Assembly: GCA_964057225.1 (NCBI GenBank)
Contig: OZ059894.1
Location: 16,708,476 to 16,772,475 of the forward strand
Source: Auanema rhodensis
Lineage: Eukaryota; Nematoda; Chromadorea; Rhabditida; Rhabditidae
DNA length: 64,000 nt
Direction: 5' to 3'
Numbering within the stretch: position 1 is the stretch's first letter; every line of letters begins with the position of its first letter. The notes beneath the pieces are model-generated. The model saw only the letters and a program-made list of their open reading frames with translations. It was not told the origin of the DNA and ran no database searches. A program made the translations under genes and the position numbers. Below are positions 41,501-54,583 of this stretch, one piece after another.

Positions 41501-44500
41501 AACATTATTTTATGGTTGTAAGTTTTTTTTTGAACAATTAATATTATGTTAAATAGAAATTTGAGTATTATTATAAATATTTACAGGATGTTCCATCTAT
41601 TTGTAATCGATGTGGTAACTGTTCAGCACGTGGTCCAGCATGCAGTTCTACATCTGGTAAAGGAGGTGAATTCATAAAAGCTCAATACATATAATAGAAA
41701 TTACAAATTACAAAAAAAGAAAAGAATCAAAATAGTTCAGAGATAATATTCATTGAAGTAATCGATTGAAAGATTATAAAATTTTATTTCGTATTATAAT
41801 GAGAAATCAATTTTAGCTCATTACTGTAGCTACAGTAACCCAAATTTTAAAATTAAATTAAAAACAGTTTAACGTAACCTTATATGATGAAAACTAATTA
41901 GCATATTAAATTGTATTTATTCTAATTATATGTTGCTCATTACCTGTATTTTTATTTGGATAGTAACCGAAAAGCGGTTGTTCTCATTCAATTTTAGCGA
42001 AGTTTGAAAAATTATTTTATTTTAATCTTTTTCAGAACCATGTTCGTGCGGAACTGGAGAAACAGCTTGCTTGAGATGTGGAAATTGCCGTTCTTGTACA
42101 GAGATGACAAATGAATCTACATCTTCTGCAGAAAATGTAGGACCATCTCGGACATTCCTCGAGCCAGCTCGATTAGTTTTACTGAAAGGGAGTCACGATG
42201 TGAAGGTATCTTTCTTTATCTTTCAACATTGACTGCATTTTTGCATTTTAATTAATTTTTTAATTTGTAATGTATAAGCATTTGGATTTTTTTCTTTTCT
42301 AGGCAGCATCTGTGAGCTGTGGAAATTTCCATACCCTTTTGCTTGCTGCTGATCGACGTGTTTTTGCATTTGGTTCTAATGTTCATGGACAATTAGGAGC
42401 AGGAGACACTAAGCCTCGCTCCGATCCTGTTCAAGTATGATAATTTCAAAATATTCAACCAAAATTCCTTGCTATTCAGGTGATATTGCCAGCAGAAGTA
42501 CAGGTCGTTCAAATAGCAGCAGGTGCAAATCATTCCGTGTTACGAACAAGCTGTGGAGCAGTTTATACATTTGGAGCTCATAAGCATAATCAACTTGGAA
42601 GAGAGCCTTCCGAAGATCCTAGATGGCATTGCATTCCAAACCGAGTTGATGGATTCGGTCCTGGACAAGGTGCATTTGCTTCTTGGGTAGGAGCAACGGG
42701 AGATGCTACTCTAATCCACAGCCATAAATCATTAATTAACAATGATGACATCATAGATGCTCAGATTGTTAGTACAAAGGTATTAAAATACTTTTTTTTT
42801 CAAATTTTACATTTGTTATTTAGAATGATTTGTTTATTTTTCCTCGTCATATTGGTATGGACTATATTTCTTTACGCCGAAAACAAGGAACATTTTCCCA
42901 CTTCCAACTTGGTCCCACCGGCTTGTATACAAGCTGGTGTTTGGAACCTAGATTTGATGTGTTATGGTCATATAATGCTGCTGAAATGCGAATTCAAGCT
43001 CATACATCTCATTTTGCATCACCTAGTGAAGTAAGCTTTAACTTGATTACAGTTTAATTTACTTCTTTTCCTTTCTTAAATGAACACATCGTGATTTAGC
43101 AACATTCAACTGATCCATTAGAAGATTTATCTTTTCTCCGATGTCCAGAATTTTCTATACCAAATGAGATTTCAACTTCATATTCATCTACTCAACTAGG
43201 AATTAACCTATTATCATATTTATATGCTATAACAACAATATATAAAAGTGATTTCTGGTCTGATAAGGTATGTCTATATGTATGAATCTTTATCACATAT
43301 CAACAATATTTAGCAATTTTTAACAACAACAATAGATTCTGATTTATCAACACCAGATGGATACAATATTGTTTCAAGATTTGAAGGAACTGGTGGTGGA
43401 TGGGGATATTCAGCACATTCAGTGGAAGCAATACAGTTCATGACAACCAGAGATATAAAACTTCTTGGTATTGGATTGTATGGAGGAAGAGGAGAATACA
43501 TTTCAAAGTATATTACTGGAATTAATTCTTTAAATCTTATTCATGTAATTTTAGAATCAAGATTCTTCGGTTATTGGGAATGGATGCTGATGAAATGTAC
43601 GTGGAGCATCTAACCGAATCTGATGAAACTATTTATGAGTGCTCGCCAAGAGAAACTGCTGCTCTTATGTTATCTCAGCCAGTTTTAATCAAAGCTGATC
43701 AATGGCATGTAATAAGTGCTAAAATAAGGTTAATTGTTAAACTAATATGCTTTGTAACAAATTTTATTCTACAGTGGACCATCATCTGATTGTGGAGCTG
43801 CCGGAAAAGCTATGGTTGAATGTGAAGACGTTATATTTCAATTTCGAAATTCGATGATATCAAACAATGGAACTGATACTAATGTTGGACAAATTCCCGA
43901 ACTATATTATCAGGTATTTTAACTGTCAAAATATTTTATTTTGAAATTGAGCAATTTAGGTGGATGCCCAAAGTAGTGTAGGCAAGAGTAATGAGCAGAA
44001 TACTCCTGATGAGTTAACACTGTCAAAGATCTTTACATCTCAATCTCTTGAAAGTGTTACTCCTCAGTTGTTTTCTAATCTTATTTCTATTTTGGAATGG
44101 TCTCTACAACACGTATTTAATCAGAATGGAGATAATGATGAAAAAGTATGGGAAGCTGAACGATCATCAGTAGTTTCTTTAATGATATTACGATTGCTGA
44201 GTTATTTTTGGCAATTCGTTTATGTTGTTAATAGCAAATCTGAGCCTATATGGGATTATGCTGCAGCTATGACTGATTTACACGATTGTTTATTAAAACT
44301 ATTCCAAACAGCAAGTAATGTATTGATAGATGAGGTAATAATATATAATTTATCCAAGTTATTTAAAAATATATCCTTTTAGACATATTATCATCGACTC
44401 ATATTGAGTGAAGCTATTCGTCTTTTCCATTCTTTATCTCATGTATTTATGTCAACTCGTAACTTAGTGGCTTGTCATTTAGCTGATATCATGTCTGGTC

Positions 44501-47500
44501 CAGTAGGTGATGTATACAGTGCTGCTGTATTAGGTTGTATAGAAAAGAAGAAAGATGTAAGTATTTAGACACATTTATCAATGATAAACAATATTTCAAT
44601 CAGATTATCAATTTGCTTCTACATCAAACACAAGAAGAATCTTATCCCAAATTAGCAGCTCACCTAGAAGCTAAGTTCAATCTGGATATGAAAGATGTTA
44701 ATATTTTGACATCTTTCTCTAATGTTCTTCGATTTCTATATGATCAATCATTTTTATCGTCATCGGTTAATTGATTCTATTATTTAATCTTATTATTAAT
44801 TTGAATATTTTAGTTTTCATACGGAAATGGAAAATATGATGTAGCGGCGATGGCACAGAATATTCTGATTCATCTTTCAGAGCAACTTGTAATACCTACA
44901 ACTCATATTGCACTTGGTCCAACTGTGCATCATACACCATCTAGGTTTTGACTCTTCATCTATTTTATTTGATCAATGATTTATCTTTTCTCAGATTCCG
45001 TCGTCGTTCATCAGTTGCAGCATGGAATATGTGCACAAGTGCTCCTGATGCGATTCTTTTCCGTCTCGAATCTCAACACGATCTGATGTTACATGGCGTC
45101 GCTGTTTACATATCACCTGAAGTTGAATCTTCTAAAGTAGCTTGGAACTGCGAGGTATTACCAAAGTTTTAACAAAGCTTATTTGTTATTTCTTTCAGGT
45201 ATATCAAATGCAACGATCAGAATGCACTAAACTAGTCACCGTATCAAACATCACTACTGAGAATGCTGGATCTCAAGATATTGGAATATTGAGATTACCA
45301 TTTCCTGTTCGAATAAAGCCAGAAGAAACTTGTGGTGTTAAAGTTTGGACATGTGAAAGTTCAGTTCGAACATTTTGCGGAGAAGGTAGAATAACATTTC
45401 AAAAGTTTATTTGAAACATTTGAATATTTTAGCTGGATTATCTCATATACGATTAGAACATGGTGGTCGAATTCATTTCAATACTAGTTCTTTATCTGAG
45501 AATGGAACAACTCTCCAACGTGGTCAAATACCTTATTTACTGTATTCATTAAAAGAAAAAGAATCAGTTGATCAGGATATGGATCGTGAAGAAACACATA
45601 AAGCATTCTTCCTTCTTCTTCGTTTACTGTCTAATTCAATTGGAGCCAGTTTATCAAACGGAGTATTATCGTCGTGTAGCAGGTAATATACCAAAATGTT
45701 TTTGATTTTTTTCATTATTTTCCATATTTAAGGACACTTATGACACGAATATCCGGTCATATAATGGTATTCATGGAACGTCATCCGGAAAAAGCAATGG
45801 AGATCATGTCTATCTTGGAACAATTAATGCCTATGGTGTCTAGTTTGAACGGTGCCATGAAAGCAAGCACAATCAGTGAATCGTTTGATCGAGAATCTGA
45901 AGTATGTGAAGCGAAAACAAGCCAGATTGTTGTTGAGAGTCCACATCCGTATAAGCCTAACTCTGTGCATTCCGTGGTCGTTGGTTTTGAGAATGTTGTC
46001 GACTTCATGTGTGTACAGTTTTCATCAACTTGTCAAACAGCACAAATGGATGACACTTTATGGATGTATGTAGCTATTCGTAAAGATTGCTACATCCCTG
46101 TTGGAAGGTTTGCCATTGATTACAAAGATTAATCTAAATAAACTTGGAAAGTTTAGATATTTTGGTTCGAGAGATTGGCCTAAAACTCCTATCATGCTAC
46201 CTGGAAATTCTCTATGGTTTGTGTTAGAAACACAATCTCAAGTAGAAGGTCTTCCTGTTGAACAAGTATGTTTGAAGATTACTTTATTGATATTCATCTG
46301 ACAATATCTTAAGATGTATGGATTTCATTGTACCGTAACAGGCTATCCAACACCTTCTCGAGAGAGTGGTCTCATTGTGGAACAAGAGCTAGCATGGTTG
46401 TCAGCTAGTGCTTGTCGAATATTAGTACAAGTAATATATATAATAATAATTAATTGAAGTACATTGTTATAATTTTAGCTTCCACCTGATCCTAATACAG
46501 TGGAAAAAATGCTTATAACTGAGGATGATACGCGAATGCTTCTTGAAAAACATGGTAGTTTGCTAAAACGTGGTCTCAGCTTGACTCATCAGCCAACGCT
46601 CAATGAAGTTATAACTAAAGGAATACCACAACCAGCTCAAACACCCGATATTCTTTTTCTACGAGAATTCGTAACTGCTAGTCCAGCTACAACTTCTGGG
46701 CTTTTAGCTCATTGGCTTCCAGCTGGTCCAGTAGTTGATCCAACCAAATGTCAGCTATCGATCACTCAAACGGAAATGATTGTTGGAAAAACTGTTCCGG
46801 TAAATCTTTCTAAGTGATTATCAAAAATGAAATTATTTTTAAGATTCGTGTCTGCATTAAGGATCAGTTTGATCGTCCTGTGCTTTGTCCCCATTTAGAA
46901 ATTGAAGTTATTCTACAGACTGGTTCAAAATCAGTTAATATGAAGTCATTAAATGGCCAGAATAACAACAGTGAACTTACATTAGAAATGCTTATGAAGG
47001 TTTTCATGATATTATTTGAATGTAACAACTTTAATTTATTTTCAGAATCCGTTTCAGCCCGTGTTAACTCATCGTTCTCGTTTCATGTCTATCTGTGCTA
47101 TGCCAGTATTTAGTAATTATTCCAACGAAGAGATCAGACTTGCATTAGATAAGGAAGTTTCAGTCAAAGATTCTTTGAAATTAAGACATTGGAAAAATTC
47201 CACGTATGCATATATTTGATAATGATATAGTTAAATAGTAAAATTACAGATTTACGGGTGAATGGGTACCAACAGCAGCTGGAACATACAAAGTTGAATG
47301 CAAGATTGATGGATTTGAGTTATCTCATACGTATACAATTCATGTATTACAACGAGATAATAATGATCAGGAAACTCGTTTAAGAAAGGAACATCGTGTA
47401 GCTCAATTGAGCAGGTACGAAGGTTCATTCAAATAGTTACTTTACTGGTTTTCTATTTTAGAGCTCAGCTTATAATTCTCCCGGCATTGTCTGATTTCCG

Positions 47501-50500
47501 TGGTGTTCGAATGAGATCAGCAGCATCTCTGACTGCTCCTTGTCTAGGAACAATTCCTAGAGGAGCTTCCCTCTCTTTCATTGAAGTAGTAGAAAATGAT
47601 GATGGAAAATGGCTTCGTTTAACAGATGAAACAGCAGCCTTATATGGAAGTCTCAGCGATGAACATGTTCGTTTTATTTAAAAAAAAATTATAAACACGG
47701 TATATTTAGGTTTGGTGTTTGGCATACAGTAATCATTTGCGAAGAGAGCTTATCCCAACTGGAGAGGATGGGAATAAGGATGTTGATCGAGCTCCTATTC
47801 GTCGCCAAACTGATCATCCTATGCCTCCAAATATTAGTTCTCAGCGTAGTGTTGTTATAGACACTAATGAGGTACGGAAGCAAACTAACTATATGTTTTA
47901 TAATTAATTGATTTACAGATATATATTTTGGAATCTGGTGAATCTTTACCTGTATATGCTAGGCCATCTCCCGATGCTCTAATAGATGGTAATAGATTAG
48001 AAGGAAGACGTGAGATATCTAGTGACGGATGGGTCAGTAATCATTATGGTGTTTGGATCAAGATGAGTGGAACTCAACGATTTGTTTTAATCGAGGTAAT
48101 TACTTATGATACATATTATTCATATATAATCTTTGATATTATTCAGAGTGCTCTTGGAAAAAGCTCAATACATTCTCAATCTTTCTCCACTAATGGAAAC
48201 GATGATGAAGAACCATCACCTATAAAACGTACATCAATAGGGTAAGTGAAAAGTTTTATTTCAAGTTATAATATGAATTTGATTTTAGAATAGTTGCTCT
48301 ACCCGCATTACGTCCTCTTGTTGCTGATTGTACTCGAGCTGTATTTGCTGCTTTCTTATGGCATGAACATTTAGTTAAAGATGCTATGGCTGCAGCAACA
48401 TATCTCAAGTTTCATCAGCATCTTCATAATGTAAGGATTTCCTTAAATTATTTTTATATTTCATATATCTAGATGTGGTCATCAACTGAACAACAAACTG
48501 CTGCCGTACCTCCGGCTTTACAACCAATAGTTCGATTATGGAATGGTAATATTCAATTAAAATTGAATATAAGTTATCATTTTAATAATTATTTTCTAGA
48601 AGTTTGTCAAGCTGTTCAAGCCAGCATAGATCAACACCTCATTATGCCACCAGCTTCTGCAACTATTAGTGGAAAACGGAATAAGAAACGTGACGTATGT
48701 GAATAAGTTTGGAACACTGAGAATATATATTTTCTTTAGAACTCTGCCGGAAATTGTGAATTATGCGAAGATGCTTTCAAAGTTCCTATTGCTGTTCATA
48801 TGAGAATGTCTCATCCTGGTTGTGGTTCAGATTCTCAAGGGTATCTAATCATATTCAAATAGTTAAATAAAATATATATTGTTCCAGTTATGGTTATAAC
48901 TCAAAAGGCAGACTAACAACAGGTTGGTCAGGAGAATGTGGATCTGGTGGTCGAACTGGATCCGCTTGGTATTTGATGTGTCCGACTTGCCGTAACCGAT
49001 ATCTCAAGAAAACTCCTGCCGGATTCCGACAAGTGAGTTAAGCTATTTAGATGAAAAATTCACTTTATTTTGCAGGAACGAACCAAAAGATGGCGAGAGT
49101 TCCGATTATCAGCAACGTCATTTGAATCTCGACCTGAAGTCATCATCAAGCAAAATGCCTTATTCTTGCTTGATTTGAATAGCTCAATTGATTGTGATTC
49201 AAAGACGTCGTCCACATCCTCAGGATGGGCCGTAAATTTATTTCCTACTCAGACTCCAAGCCCGGTATCCAGAAGTGGTGTTCGAAGCAAGGTAAATCTT
49301 TGCAAAGACTATTTTGTTTCATAAATTTTATATTTCAGCTTGATACTTCTCAACTAGCTCGCTCTTCATTTATGGCACATTCAGTAATGAAAATGGGTCA
49401 TTCATCTGATCCTGGTCCGAAAGGTCCTCTTATGTCCCCACCAACCCAACAAGCTCCAACTTCTTCGCTGGGACAATGTCGTGTTCATCAATCCATAAAT
49501 GAGAATAATCAAGAAGTAACTATCATTTTGAATCAGAAGCTCTTGTAACACGCTTAACTATTTCAGGTTTTACAATCACCATCAGCTGCTTTGAGAACTT
49601 TGTTGTCTGGAAATGCTCCAACAACCACATCCATATTGAAACGACCAGTCATGTCTTTCGTATTAGAACATCACGATCTAAAAAAGTTTTTTTCATTCAT
49701 ATAACTCTTCTATTTATTTTTTTGATTCAGAATCCGTGAAGCATGCGAGTTATCTATTCGAAGAGCTGTAAGCTTTTCTCATGCCTTCCGTGTTTGGAAC
49801 TGGTTATTACGCCTAGTGTCTTCAGAAACTAGCGTTTCTGACATCATATTCCAATATCTTAGTGCCCTATCATCATACCATCGGCTATCACTTGGATCAC
49901 AAAGTTCAGATCATCAAATTCTGCCACATCCTTGGCGATTATGTTTTTTGGCTGGACCACTTGCAGGTATATCAGTTTGGTATAGTTAAATAGTAACACA
50001 TTTTTGTTTTATAGTTAAAGTTGTTCATCATCTTCACGCATTTCTATATACGATTGCTGTTATTCTACAATCCACTGGAGTAGATGCTAAGCTTCGATCT
50101 CTTTGTTTCAAAGCTTGGACTATTCAACTAACAATTCACGAACAAGAGCTTCTAATACTAACCTGTAACATATTAGCTACAGTTGGTGGAGTATTATCTG
50201 ATGGTTCAACATCGGATAATTGGATATCTAATTCATCTAGAGTTTTCCAACAACCAGATTCTGTTGATGTTAAGGTTTTATTTTTTTTTATTTTTGGGTT
50301 ATTAATTTGTTGTTCAGGAAATGAAAGATCTTACACTATCTGTGCAAATTGAAGCCAGTAGCAGACAAGCAATGGTAGTTTGCTTACAAGATGGTAATCC
50401 GGATACTTTCTGGGAAAGTGGTGATGAGGTGAGAAATCAAAAAATCAAAAAATATCATTATTCTTATTTATTTTGAAGGATAAATCGAGACGTCGTTGGC

Positions 50501-53500
50501 TTTCCGTAAAATGTGATGGTGAAAATATCACACCAGTACTTATGTGTGTTTATATTGATAATGCAAAAGATGAAGCATATCGAACTGATGAAATTATATT
50601 TCGAGGAACATTAACATCAGATGGAAGTCGTAAAGAGCTGTTGCATCGTAATTTAGAGCTTGTAAGTTTGATTTTAAATTTCACGTGAAAATGACGTAGA
50701 CTTCTAAATTCACTCTCATTTCTAAAAATTTACGTGAACGTTGCCATTGCTGTTTCGATTTTATTTATATTTTTCTAATCATTTTGGACTGCACTTAACT
50801 TAAATTTTCTAATTTTCAGAATTTCGCGAATTGGATAACGTGTTGTATCGCTGGAACATCTCATATACAAATTAGTCTGAAAGGATCTAGTAATTCATTA
50901 AGAGTTCGACAGGTTTTCAATAAGAAAACTTTAGTTTGATATCAATTTTTAAATTTTCAGTTATCTGTACTTGGATTTTCATCTCGCAATTCATATGATG
51001 TTATTAAGCCATCCACATCACATCAACTATTTTTCAGCAATACTCAGCTAGATGCTTTCACATTGTTTCAAGCTATTTCAGCACAGGTTTCTAAGAATCA
51101 AAGTATTTATATTAATATAATTAAATTTAGGCTTTTGGATCAGAATTATCAGAAAATCAACAAGGTACTTTACGTGAACGCGTTGTTGATCTTCTCTGTA
51201 GTCGTGTACAACTTCAACCACTTCAAAATTATGTTGGAACTCAAGTTGTGAATGCTCTTGAAAGGTTTATATTCATTATAGAGTTTTTTTAATATTTTTT
51301 CTTCTTCAGAGAAGTTGATTTACTATGTTCCTTAACAAAGCGTAATTACTCATATGCTTGTGGATTACTTGATATGCTTGAAAGAATCTGTGCAAGTCGA
51401 AAAGGAGGAGAACTATTTGCAGCCAGAAATACAATTTTGATTGCCATTAGTCAGCTTATAATTTTCGCTCCACAGGTATATTTTTCTTTTTGTTTTTTAT
51501 TATAAAATATAAGTTGTTCAGGTTGTTCAATGTCAAAGCATTCATGTTTTGGAGAAATTACTTTCATTCTTCTCTCCGGAAACAGTGGATGTTGCTCGTT
51601 TCTTGAAGAATATTCTTATTGTTGTCTCGAAGGTTATTATTCTTCAAGTACGAGATAAAGCATCTCATACAGTTAACACTGCTGTTATGAATGTAAGTTA
51701 ATCTTCATTTGCAAGCATAATGCTTATTTTATAGGAATCCTTAATAAATCCACCTACGGCTTGGAGAGTTGATCGCGTGATATCACCTGAAATTGGTCGC
51801 CTCATGACTCAGCTCATGGGAAAATTAACGTAAATCATTCGGTGTTATTTTATTATGAATATGCTTTAATATTTCAGTTCCGGATCATTTTCTCCTGAGT
51901 GGACTCAGTGCATTCGTCATGAGCTAGCGTCAGCATTACTTAATGTTGTCCAGTTAACCACATCATTATGCACTTCAGCATCAAAAGATAGCATAAGTAG
52001 AGATTCAGTATCGTCATTCTTAGGCTCGAAAAGGTTCAGAATTAAAATTAAATTATCTTTTACATGATATTTATATAGATTTTGGTTATCTGTAGCTGCT
52101 TTGGCACTTGTTAAAGATAAAGGTTGGCTGAAAACAGCAGAACACTGGGGATCTCTTCAGGCTCAAAAAGAAGAAAAACCTGAAACTATGTGTGAAAATC
52201 ATGATGATGGCCAAACTATAGCTCAGGTTGATCAGTCAAACTCCAGTAATAACTTGAAGTTACATATTTTTAGGTATATTGTACTGTTTGTGAAACAGCT
52301 CTTTGTCGCGAATGCTTTACTGTCATGCACTTACATAAGAAAAACAGAAACCATCAAGTTCAAGCTCTTTCACAACCAGCTCAAGGAGCTGATATTGATA
52401 TTCATCAAGGATGTGCTCGATTACGTTTACAACAGTTATTGGTATGAAAATAGTTAAAGCTGTTTCAATATTAATTTATTATTTTAAAGGTTTTGTTCCA
52501 TGGAGATTCATTGAATGGATTAGTTGAAATATCTCATGAATTGTTTCCAAATACTTCTACTTTTCCTGTTCTCTATAGATCAACTGCTGCTCTTAATCAA
52601 ATCCATAGTTGTCGGTTTTGTGGAAATCTGTTGGATGGTCAGAAACAGGTAAAGCCTCTCTACAAATTTCATATTTTTCTAATGTTAAATCGTTTAAGAT
52701 GTTTGGAGGTGTATGTGATCATCAAGATTGCGTAGCTTTGGCTCCATCTGCTTGCGAGGTGTTGTTACCTTGTGGACATTTCTGTTCTGGAATAGCGGGT
52801 GAAACAACTTGTATGCCTTGTTTGAATTGTAATAATGATGGTAAAATTAGTTAAAAATAACCAATTATAATATTAATTTATATTATAGCAAATCAACAAG
52901 ATGGCGATGATGTATGTGTCATCTGCTTTACCGATCGTTTAGGAGCTGCTCCAACAATTAAGCTTGATTGTGGTCATCTGTTTCATTTTAATTGTTTAAA
53001 AACAATTCTTGAAAAACGATGGAATGGACCTAGAATTCATTTTCGTTTTATTAACTGTCCCTTGTGTAATCAACAGGTAACGTTGTTGAGATACTATGAT
53101 GTATATGAGCATGCTGTAGATATCTCATACTGGATTGAATGATTTGTTGGAGCCAATATTGAAGTTGAAAGAAGATGTTGTTCATAAAGCTAAAATGAGA
53201 TTGGGTTATGATGGGCTAAAAGAATGTGCTGCTGTAACTGACGACAAGAGGTACTTTGAATATTTTTAAAAAAAACTTTCAAAATATTAAATTTAAGCGA
53301 ATTTTACAATAAGCCAGAAGAATATGCTATGGAAAGATACATGTATGTACTGTGCAGTCAATGTAAGAAAGCCTACTTTGGCGGTGAAAGTAGATGTCAA
53401 CTGGTAAATAATTTTATTTATATTTATAATTACAGCTGTATTAATATTTCTAATTTGTTATTTAAGGCGTTAAACTCCTCACAATATAATCCTGATGATT

Positions 53501-53918
53501 TGATGTGCGGTGGTTGTTCCGATACCACAGGAACTCAGGTATGTATATCTGATGTAAAAGTTTGAATGTAAATTTATGCTTTTTTTCAGGTTTGTGGTAG
53601 ACATGGTGTAGAATATTTGGAATATAAATGTCGATATTGTTGTAGTATAGCTGTATACTTTTGGTAAATTATATACTTCACTATATTAATTTAATTTAAT
53701 TCTTTTCTAGTTTTGGTACAACACATTTTTGTGCTGCATGTCATGATGATTTTCAAAGACTTATGTGTCTTCCTAAGATTCAGTTACCTCGTTGTCCAGC
53801 CGGTCCTCGTGGCATTGAGCTTGAAGAAGGGCCATGCCCTCTTAAAATTGATCATCCAGCAACTGGCGAAGAATTTGCCATGGGTTGTGGTATCTGTAGG
53901 AATATCAACACTTTCTAA
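38591..53918 (+). CDS. rpm-1: PHR-family E3 ubiquitin ligase (RPM-1/Highwire/MYCBP2)
   Basis: Giant neuronal ubiquitin ligase that restrains DLK-1 MAP-kinase signalling in synapse and axon development. It is encoded in several dozen short exons and appears complete. Domains in order: N-terminal helical region; RCC1-like repeats (about 40900-42780; G-L-G-K-T-H-A-V-A and [14 protein letters not shown]) interrupted by a Cys-rich stretch (41585-42130); PHR1 (about 43320-43930; G-G-G-W-G-Y-S); PHR2 (about 44990-45560); filamin/Ig-like domain (about 46750-47400); SH3-like segments (47460-48110); Cys/His segment (48740-49030); DOC/APC10 domain (about 50310-50990; N-P-D-T-F-W-E-S-G); B-box-like Cys/His region (52270-52700); RING-H2 (52910-53076; C-V-I-C...C-G-H-L-F-H...C-P-L-C); and the terminal tandem-cysteine domain (53320-53918), ending [11 protein letters not shown]. 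The RING plus tandem-cysteine pair defines the RCR ligase type, known in MYCBP2 to esterify threonine. The start at 38591 is the first plausible ATG. An additional upstream exon cannot be excluded. Confidence 0.97.
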
Positions 53919-54583
53919 TAATTGTTCTCAACTCTCTCATATATTATAATTATTTAATTAATATTAACATTTTTTTCATTTTAAATACAAAACTCCGGGT
54001 TTTTTTGACTAAAAATTAATCTGAAAACAATCTAGTCATGAACACCTTCATTTATGCTTATCTAGTCATCAAATGCTGTGCCAAATATGATTGTTATTCG
54101 TTTGTTTTACTGAATCTTCTCAATATTAATAAGCATAATAATATTTCTTTCACATTTGTCTCATCTCATTGTCGATTCTTAATATTATTTGCCAAATAAT
54201 TGATCTCAAACGGAGTTGTGCCTGTAAACGGGTTTATAATTTTTGTATTAATAAATATTTTGATTGTTTTATATTATATTTGTTATAAATAAAAATTAAA
54301 AATATATAAATAAGAATATTAACTATTGAATACAACCGCTCTATTCATCTGAATTCATTTAAATTCACTAATTGATTTAGGTAAAAAGGTTTTAGTTAAT
54401 TACAAAAGTAAAAACATGAGATATCATTTCGTCTTCAATTATGACCCAGAAGTTAGGTAAACAGGGCAATTTCACCTTATAAAAGGATGGCTAAGCGAAT
54501 ATAACTAGGTCAGATATATAAACAACCTTTTCTTAACTTCTTTCGTAGTTTAAGTAAAATATAATCATCATCTAAATCCTATA
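53919..54583. other. Intergenic region between rpm-1 and the ground-like gene
   Basis: AT-rich sequence with candidate polyadenylation signals (ataaat/aataaa near 54245-54290) for the PHR gene, followed by the short promoter region of the next gene. No coding sequence seen. Confidence 0.5.
54478..54486 (+). promoter_or_regulatory. TATA box of the ground-like gene
   Basis: TATAAAAGG lies 98 bases before the ATG at 54584 and is a near-perfect TATA element. Strong TATA boxes are frequent in highly or stage-specifically expressed secreted-protein genes of nematodes. Its role here is inferred from position only. Confidence 0.5.
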
